From Conyzicola lurida (GTDB lineage: Bacteria; Actinomycetota; Actinomycetes; Actinomycetales; Microbacteriaceae): a stretch of DNA of 64,000 nucleotides. Made by a program: the position numbers and the translations under genes. Below the pieces are notes generated by a model. The model was given only the letters and a program-made list of their open reading frames with translations. It had not been told where the DNA came from and searched no databases. Shown one piece after another: positions 1-7,783 of the stretch (positions are counted from its first letter, which is position 1; every line of letters begins with the position of its first letter). The DNA lies in contig NZ_JACHMJ010000001.1 of the NCBI RefSeq assembly GCF_014204935.1, positions 992,001 through 1,056,000 of the forward strand, given 5' to 3'.

Positions 1-120
1 GAACCCGTCGACGGACACCCGGCGCGCGGGAGCCTCCTCCGGGTAGTGGGAGTCCGAGCCCATCGTGAACTCGGCGCCGTCGATCCAGACGGAGGTGTCG
101 AGCGCGGCCAGCTGGTCCAT
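1..120 (-). CDS. Formylglycine-generating enzyme (SUMF1/FGE family), N-terminal 40 residues only
   Basis: Partial gene running off the left edge. Reading down from the ATG at 120-118, the 40 visible residues include a TMGSDSHYPEEAP stretch followed by RRVSVDGF, the usual beginning of the FGE-sulfatase domain (MGSD-x-YPEE-P). The family oxidises the active-site cysteine of sulfatases to formylglycine, cofactor-dependently and before the sulfatase is mature. The start lies 4 nt downstream of the stop codon of the sulfatase on the same strand, so the two are almost certainly co-transcribed enzyme and activator. The catalytic cysteines of the family lie near the C-terminus, outside this window, so activity cannot be judged. 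Confidence 0.85.
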   Translation of the reverse strand, partial: MDQLAALDTSVWIDGAEFTMGSDSHYPEEAPARRVSVDGF

Positions 121-124
121 CCCG

Positions 125-1666
125 TCAGTCCCCGCCGGAGAGGAAGGCCCGCAGCTTGTCGACCGCCTGGTCGATGCTGAACGTCGCCGCCTTCTGTCGC
201 GGCGGGAACTCCTCGAAGGTCGCGAGGAACTGGGCGACCAACCCGGTAGCCGCGAAGACCAGGTAGGCGTTGTCGAACAGCCAGTCGAAGTAAGTGTTGG
301 ACGTCACGTCGGCGCGTTCGAACGGGTCGGTGCGCAGGTTGTAGAGCTTCGGCACCCGCAGCGGGACGAACGGGTCAAACCAGACCTGTAGGGTGCCCTG
401 CACCCGTTGCTCCATAAAGACGACCTTCCAGTTGTCGAAGCGCAGCGCGAGCACGTCGCCGTCGTCGGAGAAGTAGACGAGCCCCTTGCGCGGGCTCGTG
501 TCGACCTCGCCCGTGAGATACGGCAACAGGTCGTAGCCGTCGATGTGCACCTTGTAGGTGCGCTCGCCGATGGTCTTGCCCTTCTTGAGCTCCTCGACGG
601 TGTCGGGGGCGCCCGCCGCGGAGAGGAACGTCGGCAGCCAGTCGTGGTGCTGCACGATCTCGTTCGAGACGACACCCGCGGGGATGTGGCCCGGCCAGCG
701 GATCATCTCGGGGATGCGGAAGGCACCCTCCCAGTTCGTGTTCTTCTCGCTGCGGAACGGCGTCATTCCGCCATCCGGCCACGTGTTCATGTGGGGCCCG
801 TTGTCGGTCGAGTAGATGACGATCGTGTCGTCGGCGATATCGAGCTCGTCGAGGCGGTCGAGCAGGGTGCCGACCAGGGCGTCGTGGTCGATCATCGTGT
901 CGTGGTACTCGGACTGCCAGCGTCCGGACTGCCCGATGCTCTCGGGCTTGGGGTGGGTGCGGAAGTGCATGTGGGTCGTGTTCACCCAGGTGAAGAAGGG
1001 CGTGCCGGAGTCGACGGCCCGGCCGATGAAGTCGCGCGCCGCCTCGACCACCACGTCGTCGATGGTCTCCATGCGCTTCTTGGTGAGCGGCCCCGTGTCC
1101 TCGATACGCTGCTTGCCGCGCGGCCCGTACCGCCCGTCGACCGTGTCGTCGAACTCGTCGGTCGCCCACGAATGGATGACACCGCGGGGGCGGGCCATCT
1201 CGTCGAAGTTCGGGAAGTCCTCCTTCGGCGGCCAGTTCGCGGCCTCCGGTTCCTCCTCGGCGTTGAGGTGGTACAGGTTGCCGTAGAACTCGTCGAAACC
1301 GTGCACCGTCGGCAGAAACTCGTTCTTGTCGCCGAGGTGGTTCTTGCCGAACTGCCCCGTCGCGTAGCCGAGCGGCTTGAGCAGCTCGGCGATCGTCGGG
1401 TCTTCGGCGCGCAGGCCGAGGTCGGCCCCGGCGATGCCGACCTTGCTGAGGCCGGTGCGGAAGACGCTCTGCCCGGTGATGAACGACGAGCGGCCGGCGG
1501 TGCAGCTCTGCTCGCCGTAGGAATCGGTGAAGCGCATGCCCTCGTCGGCGATGCGGTCGATATTCGGGGTCCGGTAGCCCATGAGGCCGTCGCTGTAGCA
1601 GCTGAGATTGGTGATGCCGATGTCGTCCCCCCAGATGACGAGGATGTTCGGCTTGCCGTTGGGCAT
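125..1666 (-). CDS. Sulfatase (arylsulfatase family)
   Basis: About 513 residues, a normal length for type I sulfatases, which hydrolyse sulfate esters using a formylglycine and a divalent metal. Visible landmarks: PNILVIWGDDIG with the metal-binding Asp pair (D14, D15), the active-site motif CTAGR with Cys55 as the formylglycine precursor, a GKNHLGD box resembling the GKWHLG box, and the STDNGPH metal/active-site segment. The start is placed at 1666 because AAGGAGA sits 7 nt upstream; a longer reading from 1702 lacks that support. There is no clear signal peptide, so a cytoplasmic enzyme is likely. The motif has Ala where most bacterial sulfatases have Pro (CxPxR). The adjacent FGE gene is the likely activator. 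The substrate is unknown. Confidence 0.92.
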   Translation of the reverse strand: MPNGKPNILVIWGDDIGITNLSCYSDGLMGYRTPNIDRIADEGMRFTDSYGEQSCTAGRSSFITGQSVFRTGLSKVGIAGADLGLRAEDPTIAELLKPLGYATGQFGKNHLGDKNEFLPTVHGFDEFYGNLYHLNAEEEPEAANWPPKEDFPNFDEMARPRGVIHSWATDEFDDTVDGRYGPRGKQRIEDTGPLTKKRMETIDDVVVEAARDFIGRAVDSGTPFFTWVNTTHMHFRTHPKPESIGQSGRWQSEYHDTMIDHDALVGTLLDRLDELDIADDTIVIYSTDNGPHMNTWPDGGMTPFRSEKNTNWEGAFRIPEMIRWPGHIPAGVVSNEIVQHHDWLPTFLSAAGAPDTVEELKKGKTIGERTYKVHIDGYDLLPYLTGEVDTSPRKGLVYFSDDGDVLALRFDNWKVVFMEQRVQGTLQVWFDPFVPLRVPKLYNLRTDPFERADVTSNTYFDWLFDNAYLVFAATGLVAQFLATFEEFPPRQKAATFSIDQAVDKLRAFLSGGD

Positions 1667-1814
1667 GAATGCTCTCCTTGGTCGATACGACGGGTGACTC
1701 ATCGATCCTGATGCGCCGGGGATGGCGGTTCGTCACCCCCGCGGGGTGAGGAACCGCGCCCGACCCCGGCACACAATCGACGGGCCCCCAGAGACCGACC
1801 GGTAGGAGTCACCG

Positions 1815-2240
1815 ATGTCCGAATTCGACTACGGCCCCGTTGAGCTGCTGCTCGTCGCCTTCCCCGCAGGCGGACCGACACCGGCCGTGCTCGAGGCGAT
1901 CAGCGAGCTGATCGAGTCCGAGACGATCCGGCTGCTCGACCTCGTCATCGTCTCCCGCTCGGCGACGGGCGAGATCACCGCCGTCGACATCGAAGACGTC
2001 AGCGACGAGTACGGGTTCGGCACGGTCGAACTCGAGGCCAGCGGGTTGGCCTCGGACGACGACATCCGGGAACTCGCCGAGGACCTGCCGCTCGGCTCGT
2101 CCGCCGCACTGCTGGTGGTCGAGATGCTCTGGGCGAAAAAGCTGGCGAACCGGATGTCGGATGCCGGCGGTTTCGTCGTGCACACCGACCGCATCCCGGC
2201 CCTCGTCGTCAACGCGGCGCTCGCCGCGCTCGCAGAGTAA
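1815..2240 (+). CDS. DUF6325 family protein
   Basis: 141 residues, small and acidic, beginning SEFDYGPVELLLVAFPAG. This is the conserved start of an actinobacterial family of unknown function (DUF6325, related to DUF1269-type proteins). A GGTAGGAG ribosome-binding site lies about 7 nt before the ATG. The middle of the protein reads like alternating strands and helices, with no membrane segment apart from mildly hydrophobic stretches. It is followed 11 nt later by a SHOCT-domain gene; this two-gene arrangement recurs in Actinobacteria. It has been linked by context to stress or membrane physiology, but no activity is established and none is claimed here. Confidence 0.8.
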   Translation: MSEFDYGPVELLLVAFPAGGPTPAVLEAISELIESETIRLLDLVIVSRSATGEITAVDIEDVSDEYGFGTVELEASGLASDDDIRELAEDLPLGSSAALLVVEMLWAKKLANRMSDAGGFVVHTDRIPALVVNAALAALAE

Positions 2241-2251
2241 GGAACCACGCC

Positions 2252-2566
2252 ATGCCCCTCTTCCGACGCGTCGGACGCCCCGGACTCCTCGGCCTCGCCG
2301 CCCGCACCGCGGTGGTCGCCGGCACCGCGACCGCGGTGAGCGGCGGCATGCGGCGCCACCAGCAACAGCGCGCGACCGAGCAGTGGGAACAGCAGCAGTA
2401 CGAGGCGGAGCAGCAGCAGGCGGCGGCGCCGGCCGCGGCATCCATCGCTCCTGGCACTGCAGGCGTCGATCTCGTCGGCGAACTGCAGAAGCTGGAGTCG
2501 CTGCACGCGGCCGGGGCGCTCTCCGACCAGGAGTTCGCGGCGGCGAAAGCGAAGCTGCTGGGCTGA
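2252..2566 (+). CDS. SHOCT domain-containing small protein
   Basis: 104 residues. The N-terminus is basic with a short hydrophobic Ala/Gly/Val segment (about residues 9-32), possibly one weak membrane segment. A Gln/Glu-rich linker (about 35-55) follows, then a C-terminal SHOCT domain (about 74-104) with the pattern ELQKLESLHAAGALSDQEF. SHOCT domains are short C-terminal helices thought to mediate oligomerisation or peptide contacts. The gene starts 11 nt after the DUF6325 stop and is probably in one operon with it. The function is unknown. Confidence 0.8.
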   Translation: MPLFRRVGRPGLLGLAARTAVVAGTATAVSGGMRRHQQQRATEQWEQQQYEAEQQQAAAPAAASIAPGTAGVDLVGELQKLESLHAAGALSDQEFAAAKAKLLG

Positions 2567-2584
2567 CGCGGCTGGTAGGCCGAC

Positions 2585-2995
2585 CTAGGCGGCCGGCGCC
2601 TGCGTGATGCGCACGGTGTTGCCCGACGGGTCGCGGAAGGCGCAGTCGCGGGGTCCCCACGGCTGGTCGATCGGCTCCTGCAGCACCTCGGCGCCCGAGG
2701 CACGCACGCGCTCGAACGTCGCGTCGAGGTCGTCGGCGCGGAAGATCAGCATGGGCAGCACGCCCTTGGTGAGCAGCTCCTGCAGGGCGTCGCCGTCGGC
2801 CTGCGAGCGGCCGGCGTGGGGCACCGAGATGACGATGTCCACACCGGGCTGCGCGTCGCTGCCCAGGGTGACCCAGCGGTAGGGGCCGGCTGGCACGTCG
2901 TTGCGTACCTCGAGCCCGAGAGCGTCGGCGTAGAAGGCGATCGACTCGTCGACGTCGTTGACGGTGATGTTGATGTACTGGAGTGCGACTGTCAT
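2585..2995 (-). CDS. VOC family (glyoxalase/bleomycin-resistance-like) protein
   Basis: 136 residues from the ATG at 2995. The fold signature of the vicinal oxygen chelate family is plain: a first half starting LQYINITVNDVDESIAFYADALG and a second half ending CAFRDPSGNTVRITQ. The family covers glyoxalases, dioxygenases and antibiotic-binding proteins; the specific reaction cannot be deduced. The short gap to the convergent SHOCT gene (18 nt) leaves little room for a terminator. Upstream it is divergent from the LtrA-like gene, sharing an intergenic region of about 90 bp. A longer frame is open upstream but overlaps the LtrA start and lacks family similarity, so the short start is preferred. 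Confidence 0.85.
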   Translation of the reverse strand: MTVALQYINITVNDVDESIAFYADALGLEVRNDVPAGPYRWVTLGSDAQPGVDIVISVPHAGRSQADGDALQELLTKGVLPMLIFRADDLDATFERVRASGAEVLQEPIDQPWGPRDCAFRDPSGNTVRITQAPAA

Positions 2996-3075
2996 ACCGG
3001 CAATGTATTCCGGGGAGTGCGGTGGCGCTTCTCGGATCCTGCTCGATCGGCTAGACGGGCGCGACCCGCGCTCAC

Positions 3076-3081
3076 TAATCT
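3076..3081 (+). promoter_or_regulatory. -10 element TAATCT of a leaderless promoter
   Basis: TAATCT ends 7 nt before the GTG at 3089, the spacing expected for a transcript that begins at the start codon. No ribosome-binding site is present. It supports the 3089 start of the LtrA-like gene. Confidence 0.55.
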
Positions 3082-3088
3082 GTTTGCC

Positions 3089-4369
3089 GTGTCTGGGCCG
3101 GATACCACCGTCGAGTTCGCGAGACCGCACGGCCTTCGGCGCATGATCGGCCGCGATCCGGGGGAGCGCCACCGCACGACGACCCCGTTGGAGCTTCTCT
3201 TCGACCTGACCTTCGTGGTCGCGTTCGCGCAGGCCGGCGACGAGCTCGCGCACTTCACCGCCGAGGGCCGTCTGTCGACGGCGGTGTGGGGGTTCCTCTT
3301 CGTCGTGCTGTCGGTCTGCTGGGCCTGGATCAACTACACCTGGTTCTCGTCAGCGTACGACACCGACGACTGGGCGCAACGGCTGCTGACGATGGTGCAG
3401 ATGGTGGGCGTCATCGTGCTCGCGCTCGGTATTCCCGCGGTATTCGAATCGCTCGACTCCGGGGAGCCGTTCGACTACCGGGTCGTCGCGGTCGGCTACG
3501 TCGTGATGCGCACGTCGCTCATCGCGATGTGGGCGCGGGTGGCCAAGCAGGACCCGGTCAGCAGGCGGGTGGCGCTGCGCTACGTCGGGTACAACGCGGC
3601 CATCCAGGCGGCCTGGGTGACAGTCGCGTTTATGCGCATCGAGAGCGTGCCACTGCTCGCCGCGATTCTCTCCCTGCTCTGGATCGCCGAATTCGTCGGT
3701 CACACCTACGCGACCCTGGACGCGGATGTCGCGAGCGATTCCTGGCAGGGAACACCGTGGAACGCGCATCACATCGTCGAGCGCTATGGGTTGCTCGTCA
3801 TGATCACCCTCGGCGAGGGTGTGCTCGGCACCATCGCCGCGGTGAGCGCCGTGGTCGCGCACCTCGGGTGGACCGGCGAGGCCGTGCTCATCGTGATCGC
3901 CGGCACCGGCCTCACCTTCGGGCTCTGGTGGACCTACTTCATCGTGCCGTCGGCCCCGGTGCTCTCCCGGCACCGCCGGCGCAAGTGGGTGTGGGGCTAC
4001 GGGCACATCCTGCTGTTCGCCTCCGTCGCGGCCGTCGGCGCCGGGCTGCACGTGGCCGCCTACGCGGCGGAGGGCGAGACCTCGATCGGCACGGTCGGGG
4101 TCGTGCTGTCGGTGGCGATCCCGGTCTTCGTGTTCTGCATCGCCTACTTCGTGCTGTACTCGGTGCTGTTCCGCGCGGTGGACCCGCTGCACATCGTCTT
4201 GGCGGTCGGCATGGTGGTGTTCCTCGTGCTCGCGGTGGCCTTCGCCGGGGCCGGGCTGCCGCTGGGTTGGTGCCTGATCGTCGTGATGCTGTCGCCGTTC
4301 GTGGTGGCCGTCGGTTACGAGACCGCGGGGTACCGGCACGTCGAACAGGACGTGCGGCGGGAAAGCTGA
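3089..4369 (+). CDS. Low temperature requirement protein A (LtrA) family membrane protein
   Basis: 426 residues from GTG 3089. The family signature is ERHRTTTPLELLFDLTFVVAFAQ near the N-terminus (about residues 24-46). About eleven to twelve hydrophobic helices follow, including a conserved PWNAHHIVERYGLLVMITLGE region. The family is named for a Listeria locus needed for growth in the cold, but its transport or enzymatic role is not established. A leaderless -10 element decides the start; an internal ATG 19 codons later is the alternative. It stands alone between the VOC gene (divergent) and a lipoprotein gene. Confidence 0.87.
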   Translation: MSGPDTTVEFARPHGLRRMIGRDPGERHRTTTPLELLFDLTFVVAFAQAGDELAHFTAEGRLSTAVWGFLFVVLSVCWAWINYTWFSSAYDTDDWAQRLLTMVQMVGVIVLALGIPAVFESLDSGEPFDYRVVAVGYVVMRTSLIAMWARVAKQDPVSRRVALRYVGYNAAIQAAWVTVAFMRIESVPLLAAILSLLWIAEFVGHTYATLDADVASDSWQGTPWNAHHIVERYGLLVMITLGEGVLGTIAAVSAVVAHLGWTGEAVLIVIAGTGLTFGLWWTYFIVPSAPVLSRHRRRKWVWGYGHILLFASVAAVGAGLHVAAYAAEGETSIGTVGVVLSVAIPVFVFCIAYFVLYSVLFRAVDPLHIVLAVGMVVFLVLAVAFAGAGLPLGWCLIVVMLSPFVVAVGYETAGYRHVEQDVRRES

Positions 4370-4451
4370 CGGGCCGTTACTCGCAGACCGGCCCAAGGAG
4401 AGTAGCGTCAGGCTTCTGCACGTCGAGCCTTTCCGACCGAAACGAGTTGCC

Positions 4452-5105
4452 GTGCACATCCCCGCATCCGCCCGACTCCTCGCGCTCGCCGTCGTCGGCG
4501 TCGTGCTGGTCAGCGGTTGCACCGACGCGCAGGCGCCGGCCGCGGCATCCAGCATCGAGATACCCGACCTCGGACCCCTTCCCGCATCCGACGTCCTGAC
4601 TCCCGACCAGATCGAGCAGGAGCGCCTCGCCGGAGTGGAGGCGAGCTGGCTGCAGGTGACGGGGTCGTATCCGGATGCGGTGAGGCCGGATGCCGCGTTC
4701 GTCGGTTTCACGCCCGGATACACCTACGTCGACGCGCTCGACGAGTGCTACATCGACAGCGGTCTCGCCCTCGACCGCAAGACCGACGAGGTCGGGGTCT
4801 CCCGCCGCACCGGCACGACCGTGCGCAGCGAAGCGGACGCCGTCGCGGTGTACCTGTGCCAGACCGCGGTGGTCGTCTCCCCGCCGCCGATGAACGCGGC
4901 GCAGATCGGGTATTACTACGACTACCTCACCGAGTTCCTGGCCCCGTGTTACGCGGCCAACGACATCGGCAATGCGGCGGCCCCGGAGCGCGAGACGTAC
5001 ATCGCGTCCTGGCCGTCGACCGGCTGGTTCCCGGGCCTCGGCGACCTGTACGGCACCGCGGCCGCGGCCGCGGTGATCGACGCGTGCCCCAAGCCGTTCA
5101 GCTGA
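4452..5105 (+). CDS. Putative secreted lipoprotein, unknown function
   Basis: 217 residues from a GTG. The N-terminus has a hydrophobic stretch (about residues 7-20) ending in the lipobox LVSGC, so the mature protein should be lipidated on Cys23 and anchored to the outer face of the membrane. The rest is soluble and acidic with several conserved-looking cysteines (ALDECY, VYLCQ, LAPCYA, IDACPK), which could form disulfides. No known domain was recognised. It follows the LtrA-like gene by 82 nt and is convergent with the XRE regulator, 16 nt away. Confidence 0.75.
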   Translation: MHIPASARLLALAVVGVVLVSGCTDAQAPAAASSIEIPDLGPLPASDVLTPDQIEQERLAGVEASWLQVTGSYPDAVRPDAAFVGFTPGYTYVDALDECYIDSGLALDRKTDEVGVSRRTGTTVRSEADAVAVYLCQTAVVVSPPPMNAAQIGYYYDYLTEFLAPCYAANDIGNAAAPERETYIASWPSTGWFPGLGDLYGTAAAAAVIDACPKPFS

Positions 5106-5121
5106 TCGTCACCGCTTTGCT

Positions 5122-5991
5122 CTAACGGGCGCGGGACACCGCGGCGACCGCGGAGACGCGCAGGAAGTCGAGCTTCTCGGCCGCCTCCGACCCCGTCGCC
5201 GCCGTGTACGCCACGATGCGCAGGTCGGTGCCCGCGACGGTGAACACGTCGCAGTCGACCTCGACGTCGCCGACGATGTCGCTGTGCACCACTTTGCGCT
5301 CGGACTGGTGCTCGGCCACGTCCCCGCTGTCCCAGAGCTCCCGGAATCTCCGGCTCGACTCCGTGAGCTCGGAGACGAGGGCGGTCACCCCGAGGTCCGC
5401 GGGATAACGCCCGTGGACACGACGCAGGTCGGCGACGAGCGAGGCTTCGAACGCGCCCGTGGATCCGGAGCGGCTGACCAGCTGCATTTCGTCGTGGCCG
5501 AGTCCGGTTCCGCCGAAGTGCGCGCGCAGCAGGTTGGGCCGCTGCGTGCCGGTCGTGGCCGGCGTGCCGAGCAAGGCCGCCCAGAGCGGGCTCCACGTCA
5601 GCAGATCCCACGCCGCGGTGAAGACGGCGATGGGTGTTTCGCCCAGCCGCGCCACCATGCGCTGCACGCCGGGCGGGATGTGGCTGGGCACGTCGGTCGG
5701 CGTCGGCGGCAGCAGCCCGGCCACCACGAATAGGTGGTCGCGCTCGGTATCGCTCAGCTGCAGGGCCCGGGCGAGCGCGGCGGCGACCTGGGCGGAGGGC
5801 CGGCGGGCGCGGCCCTGCTCGAGACGCACGATGTAGTCGACGCTGAGGCCGGCCAGCATCGCGAGCTCCTCGCGGCGGAGCTCGACCGCGCGGCGCGAAT
5901 CTCCCGCGGGGAATCCGACGTCGACGGGGGAGAGGCGGTCGCGCCAGGAGTGCAGCAGTGCGCCGAGGTCGCCGTGGGGATCGGGGGTCAT
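5122..5991 (-). CDS. XRE-family transcriptional regulator with MmyB-like ligand-binding domain
   Basis: 289 residues from ATG 5991, preceded by a GGAGA ribosome-binding site. An N-terminal helix-turn-helix of the XRE type occupies about residues 30-85 (RREELAMLAGLSVDYIVRLEQGR). The remainder matches the MmyB-like ligand-binding domain typical of this actinobacterial family (AVFTAAWDLLTWSPLWAALLG, then DVEVDCDVFTVAGTDLRIVAYTA), which binds small hydrophobic ligands in structurally studied members. It is divergent from an SDR oxidoreductase gene with about 100 bp between them. Such pairs are usually regulator and target, so it likely represses the SDR gene through the palindrome at 6023-6039. 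Confidence 0.87.
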   Translation of the reverse strand: MTPDPHGDLGALLHSWRDRLSPVDVGFPAGDSRRAVELRREELAMLAGLSVDYIVRLEQGRARRPSAQVAAALARALQLSDTERDHLFVVAGLLPPTPTDVPSHIPPGVQRMVARLGETPIAVFTAAWDLLTWSPLWAALLGTPATTGTQRPNLLRAHFGGTGLGHDEMQLVSRSGSTGAFEASLVADLRRVHGRYPADLGVTALVSELTESSRRFRELWDSGDVAEHQSERKVVHSDIVGDVEVDCDVFTVAGTDLRIVAYTAATGSEAAEKLDFLRVSAVAAVSRAR

Positions 5992-6022
5992 TTCTCCAGT
6001 GTGACAGCGGACGCGGCATCCT

Positions 6023-6039
6023 GACTGGTACTGCCAGTC
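6023..6039. promoter_or_regulatory. Candidate operator of the XRE regulator
   Basis: A perfect palindrome, GACTGG-TACTG-CCAGTC, sits in the divergent intergenic region between the regulator and the SDR gene. Six-base arms and a five-base spacer suit a homodimeric helix-turn-helix protein. Binding is inferred, not shown. Confidence 0.5.
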
Positions 6040-6092
6040 CTCATGCTGAGGCGGGCCACGACACGGGCGGCGGCCCGGCGCAGACTCGGCAC

Positions 6093-6785
6093 ATGACAAC
6101 AACACTCATCACCGGGGCCAACAAGGGCCTCGGATTCGAAACCGCCCGCCGACTCATCGAAGCCGGCCACACCGTCTGGATCGGCGCACGCGACGACGAG
6201 CGCGGCACCCGCGCCGCCGACACGCTCGGTGCCCGCTTCGTGCAGCTCGACGTGACGAGCGACGCCTCCGTCGCCGCGGCCGCCCAGACGGTCGCCGCCG
6301 AGGGAGGCCTCGACGTGCTGATCAACAACGCCGGCATCATCGGCCCGCATCGTGCAGTCGAAGACCTGACGGCGGATGACGCACTCGAGGTCTTCGGCAC
6401 GAACGTGATCAGCGTCGTGCGGGTGACCAGCGCGTTCCTCCCGTTGCTGCGCGAATCCAGCGCCCCGACCATCGTCAACGTGACGAGCGGTCTCGGCTCG
6501 TTCAGCTCCGTGCTCGACGCCGACCGCATCGAGTCGCAGATCGTCGCCCCTCTCTACACGTCGTCGAAGTCGGCCGTGACAATGCTCACCGTGCAGTACG
6601 CGAAGGCGTTCCCCGAGATCCGCATCAACGCCGCGGACCCGGGCTACACGGCCACCGACCTCAACGGCCACAGCGGCACGCAGACCGTGACGGAGGGCAC
6701 CGACGCGATTGTCGAGCTCGCGACGCGCGGCGGTTCGGGCGCGACCGGCACGTTTATCGACCGCGCGGGTATCGCCGCGTTCTAG
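6093..6785 (+). CDS. SDR family NAD(P)-dependent oxidoreductase
   Basis: 230 residues. It is a classical short-chain dehydrogenase: the cofactor motif TGANKGLG lies at the N-terminus (about residues 7-14), NNAG is in the middle, and the catalytic YTSSK (Y-x-x-x-K) is about residue 155, with PGYTATDLN after it. The substrate cannot be read from sequence. Divergent pairing with an XRE/MmyB-type regulator is common for this subfamily and suggests induction by a small ligand. Its stop codon shares the palindromic CTAG at 6782-6785 with the stop codon of the convergent transporter gene, so the two genes overlap by three to four bases. Confidence 0.9.
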   Translation: MTTTLITGANKGLGFETARRLIEAGHTVWIGARDDERGTRAADTLGARFVQLDVTSDASVAAAAQTVAAEGGLDVLINNAGIIGPHRAVEDLTADDALEVFGTNVISVVRVTSAFLPLLRESSAPTIVNVTSGLGSFSSVLDADRIESQIVAPLYTSSKSAVTMLTVQYAKAFPEIRINAADPGYTATDLNGHSGTQTVTEGTDAIVELATRGGSGATGTFIDRAGIAAF

Positions 6786-7771
6786 TCCCGGCGCGCTGGC
6801 TCCCGGCCTTTTCGGCCGGGAGTCAGCCACGGCACCAGGCGCACGAAGACGACCATCCCGACGAGTTCGACCAGCGTCTGGGTGACGACGGCGAGCGGCG
6901 CGAGGCCGAGTGTCGCGGGCAGCGCTAGGGCCAGCGGAAGCACGACCAGCGAATTGCGGGTCGCGCCGCTGAAGACGACGGCGCGCACCGCCGGCACGTC
7001 GAGACGTGCCACCCGGCCCGCGGCCAGACCGACCACGGCCATGATCGTCAAGAACGCCAGGTAGATCGGAACGAGCCGCAAGAGCGCGGTCGCCTGGGCG
7101 CCGACCGCAGCGATCTGGGACCCGACGACGACCGCGAGGGTCAGCATCATGAGCGGCACCATCGCCCCGGCCATGACTCTGACCAGGAGAGCTGCCGCGG
7201 GGAACCGGCGCGCGAGCGCCTGCACGACGGCGGCGCCTGCCAGCGGCGCGACGATCAGCAGCAGGAGCGCCTCGACGAACGGGCCGATCTCGATCAGCCC
7301 CGCGGCCTCCTCGCCGAGGAAGAGCAACAGGTAGAGCGGCAACAGCAGCACCTGCGCGAGCATCAGCAGCGGTGCCGCGGCCAGCAGCCGGGTCTTTGCG
7401 CCGCCGGCCAGCCCGGTGAACACGATCACGTAGTCGACGCACGGGGTGAGCAGCACCAGCAGCACGCCGATCACCAGCGCGCGGTCGTCGGCGACGAAGC
7501 GGGAGAGAGCCCACGCCACGACCGGGACGACGACGAAGTTCACGACGAGCACCGTGCCGACGAAACGCCGGTCGCGGAAGGCCCGGCCGACCTCGATCAG
7601 CGGCACGGCGAGAAACGTGGCGAACAGCAGGAGCGCCAAGACCGGGTAGACGGCGAGAGTCAGAACCGGGGCGACGGATGGCGCGCCCATACCGACCGCG
7701 GCGCCGAGAAGGATCGCGGCGAGATAGAGCACGACCTGCCGGCGCTCCCACCAGGCGACGACGGTGCTCAT
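6782..7771 (-). CDS. Bile acid:sodium symporter / ACR3-like (BASS superfamily) permease
   Basis: 329 residues with about ten hydrophobic helices in two inverted halves, as in the BASS superfamily. The first half holds LTPCVDYVIVFTGLAGG and the second SGATRNSLVVLPLALALP, equivalent to the two crossover motifs. Related actinobacterial proteins are annotated as arsenic resistance (ACR3-like) permeases; the ACR3 catalytic cysteine may correspond to the Cys of TPCVDY. No arsR or arsC gene is nearby, so arsenite export is unproven. The start at 7771 is supported by a leaderless -10 element 6 nt upstream. The last codons contain a strong hairpin (6797-6825). Confidence 0.82.
   Translation of the reverse strand: MSTVVAWWERRQVVLYLAAILLGAAVGMGAPSVAPVLTLAVYPVLALLLFATFLAVPLIEVGRAFRDRRFVGTVLVVNFVVVPVVAWALSRFVADDRALVIGVLLVLLTPCVDYVIVFTGLAGGAKTRLLAAAPLLMLAQVLLLPLYLLLFLGEEAAGLIEIGPFVEALLLLIVAPLAGAAVVQALARRFPAAALLVRVMAGAMVPLMMLTLAVVVGSQIAAVGAQATALLRLVPIYLAFLTIMAVVGLAAGRVARLDVPAVRAVVFSGATRNSLVVLPLALALPATLGLAPLAVVTQTLVELVGMVVFVRLVPWLTPGRKGREPARRD
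6797..6825. terminator. Hairpin at the convergent SDR/BASS gene ends
   Basis: A 12-bp stem with one mismatch (TGGCTCCCGGCC and GGCCGGGAGTCA) and a TTTTC loop lies inside the last codons of the transporter gene, just past the end of the SDR gene. It could stop transcripts from the SDR side. There is no U-tract after the stem, so a terminator role is tentative. Confidence 0.4.
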
Positions 7772-7777
7772 CCGCTC

Positions 7778-7783
7778 AGCCTA
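7778..7783 (-). promoter_or_regulatory. -10 element (TAGGCT) of a leaderless promoter
   Basis: On the minus strand TAGGCT ends 6 nt before the ATG of the BASS-type permease at 7771, with no ribosome-binding site between. Confidence 0.5.

Noticed and set aside
3350-4723. Minus-strand open frame opposite the LtrA-like gene
   Set aside because: His/Arg/Asp-rich composition typical of antisense frames. The plus-strand protein has the LtrA signature and membrane helices.
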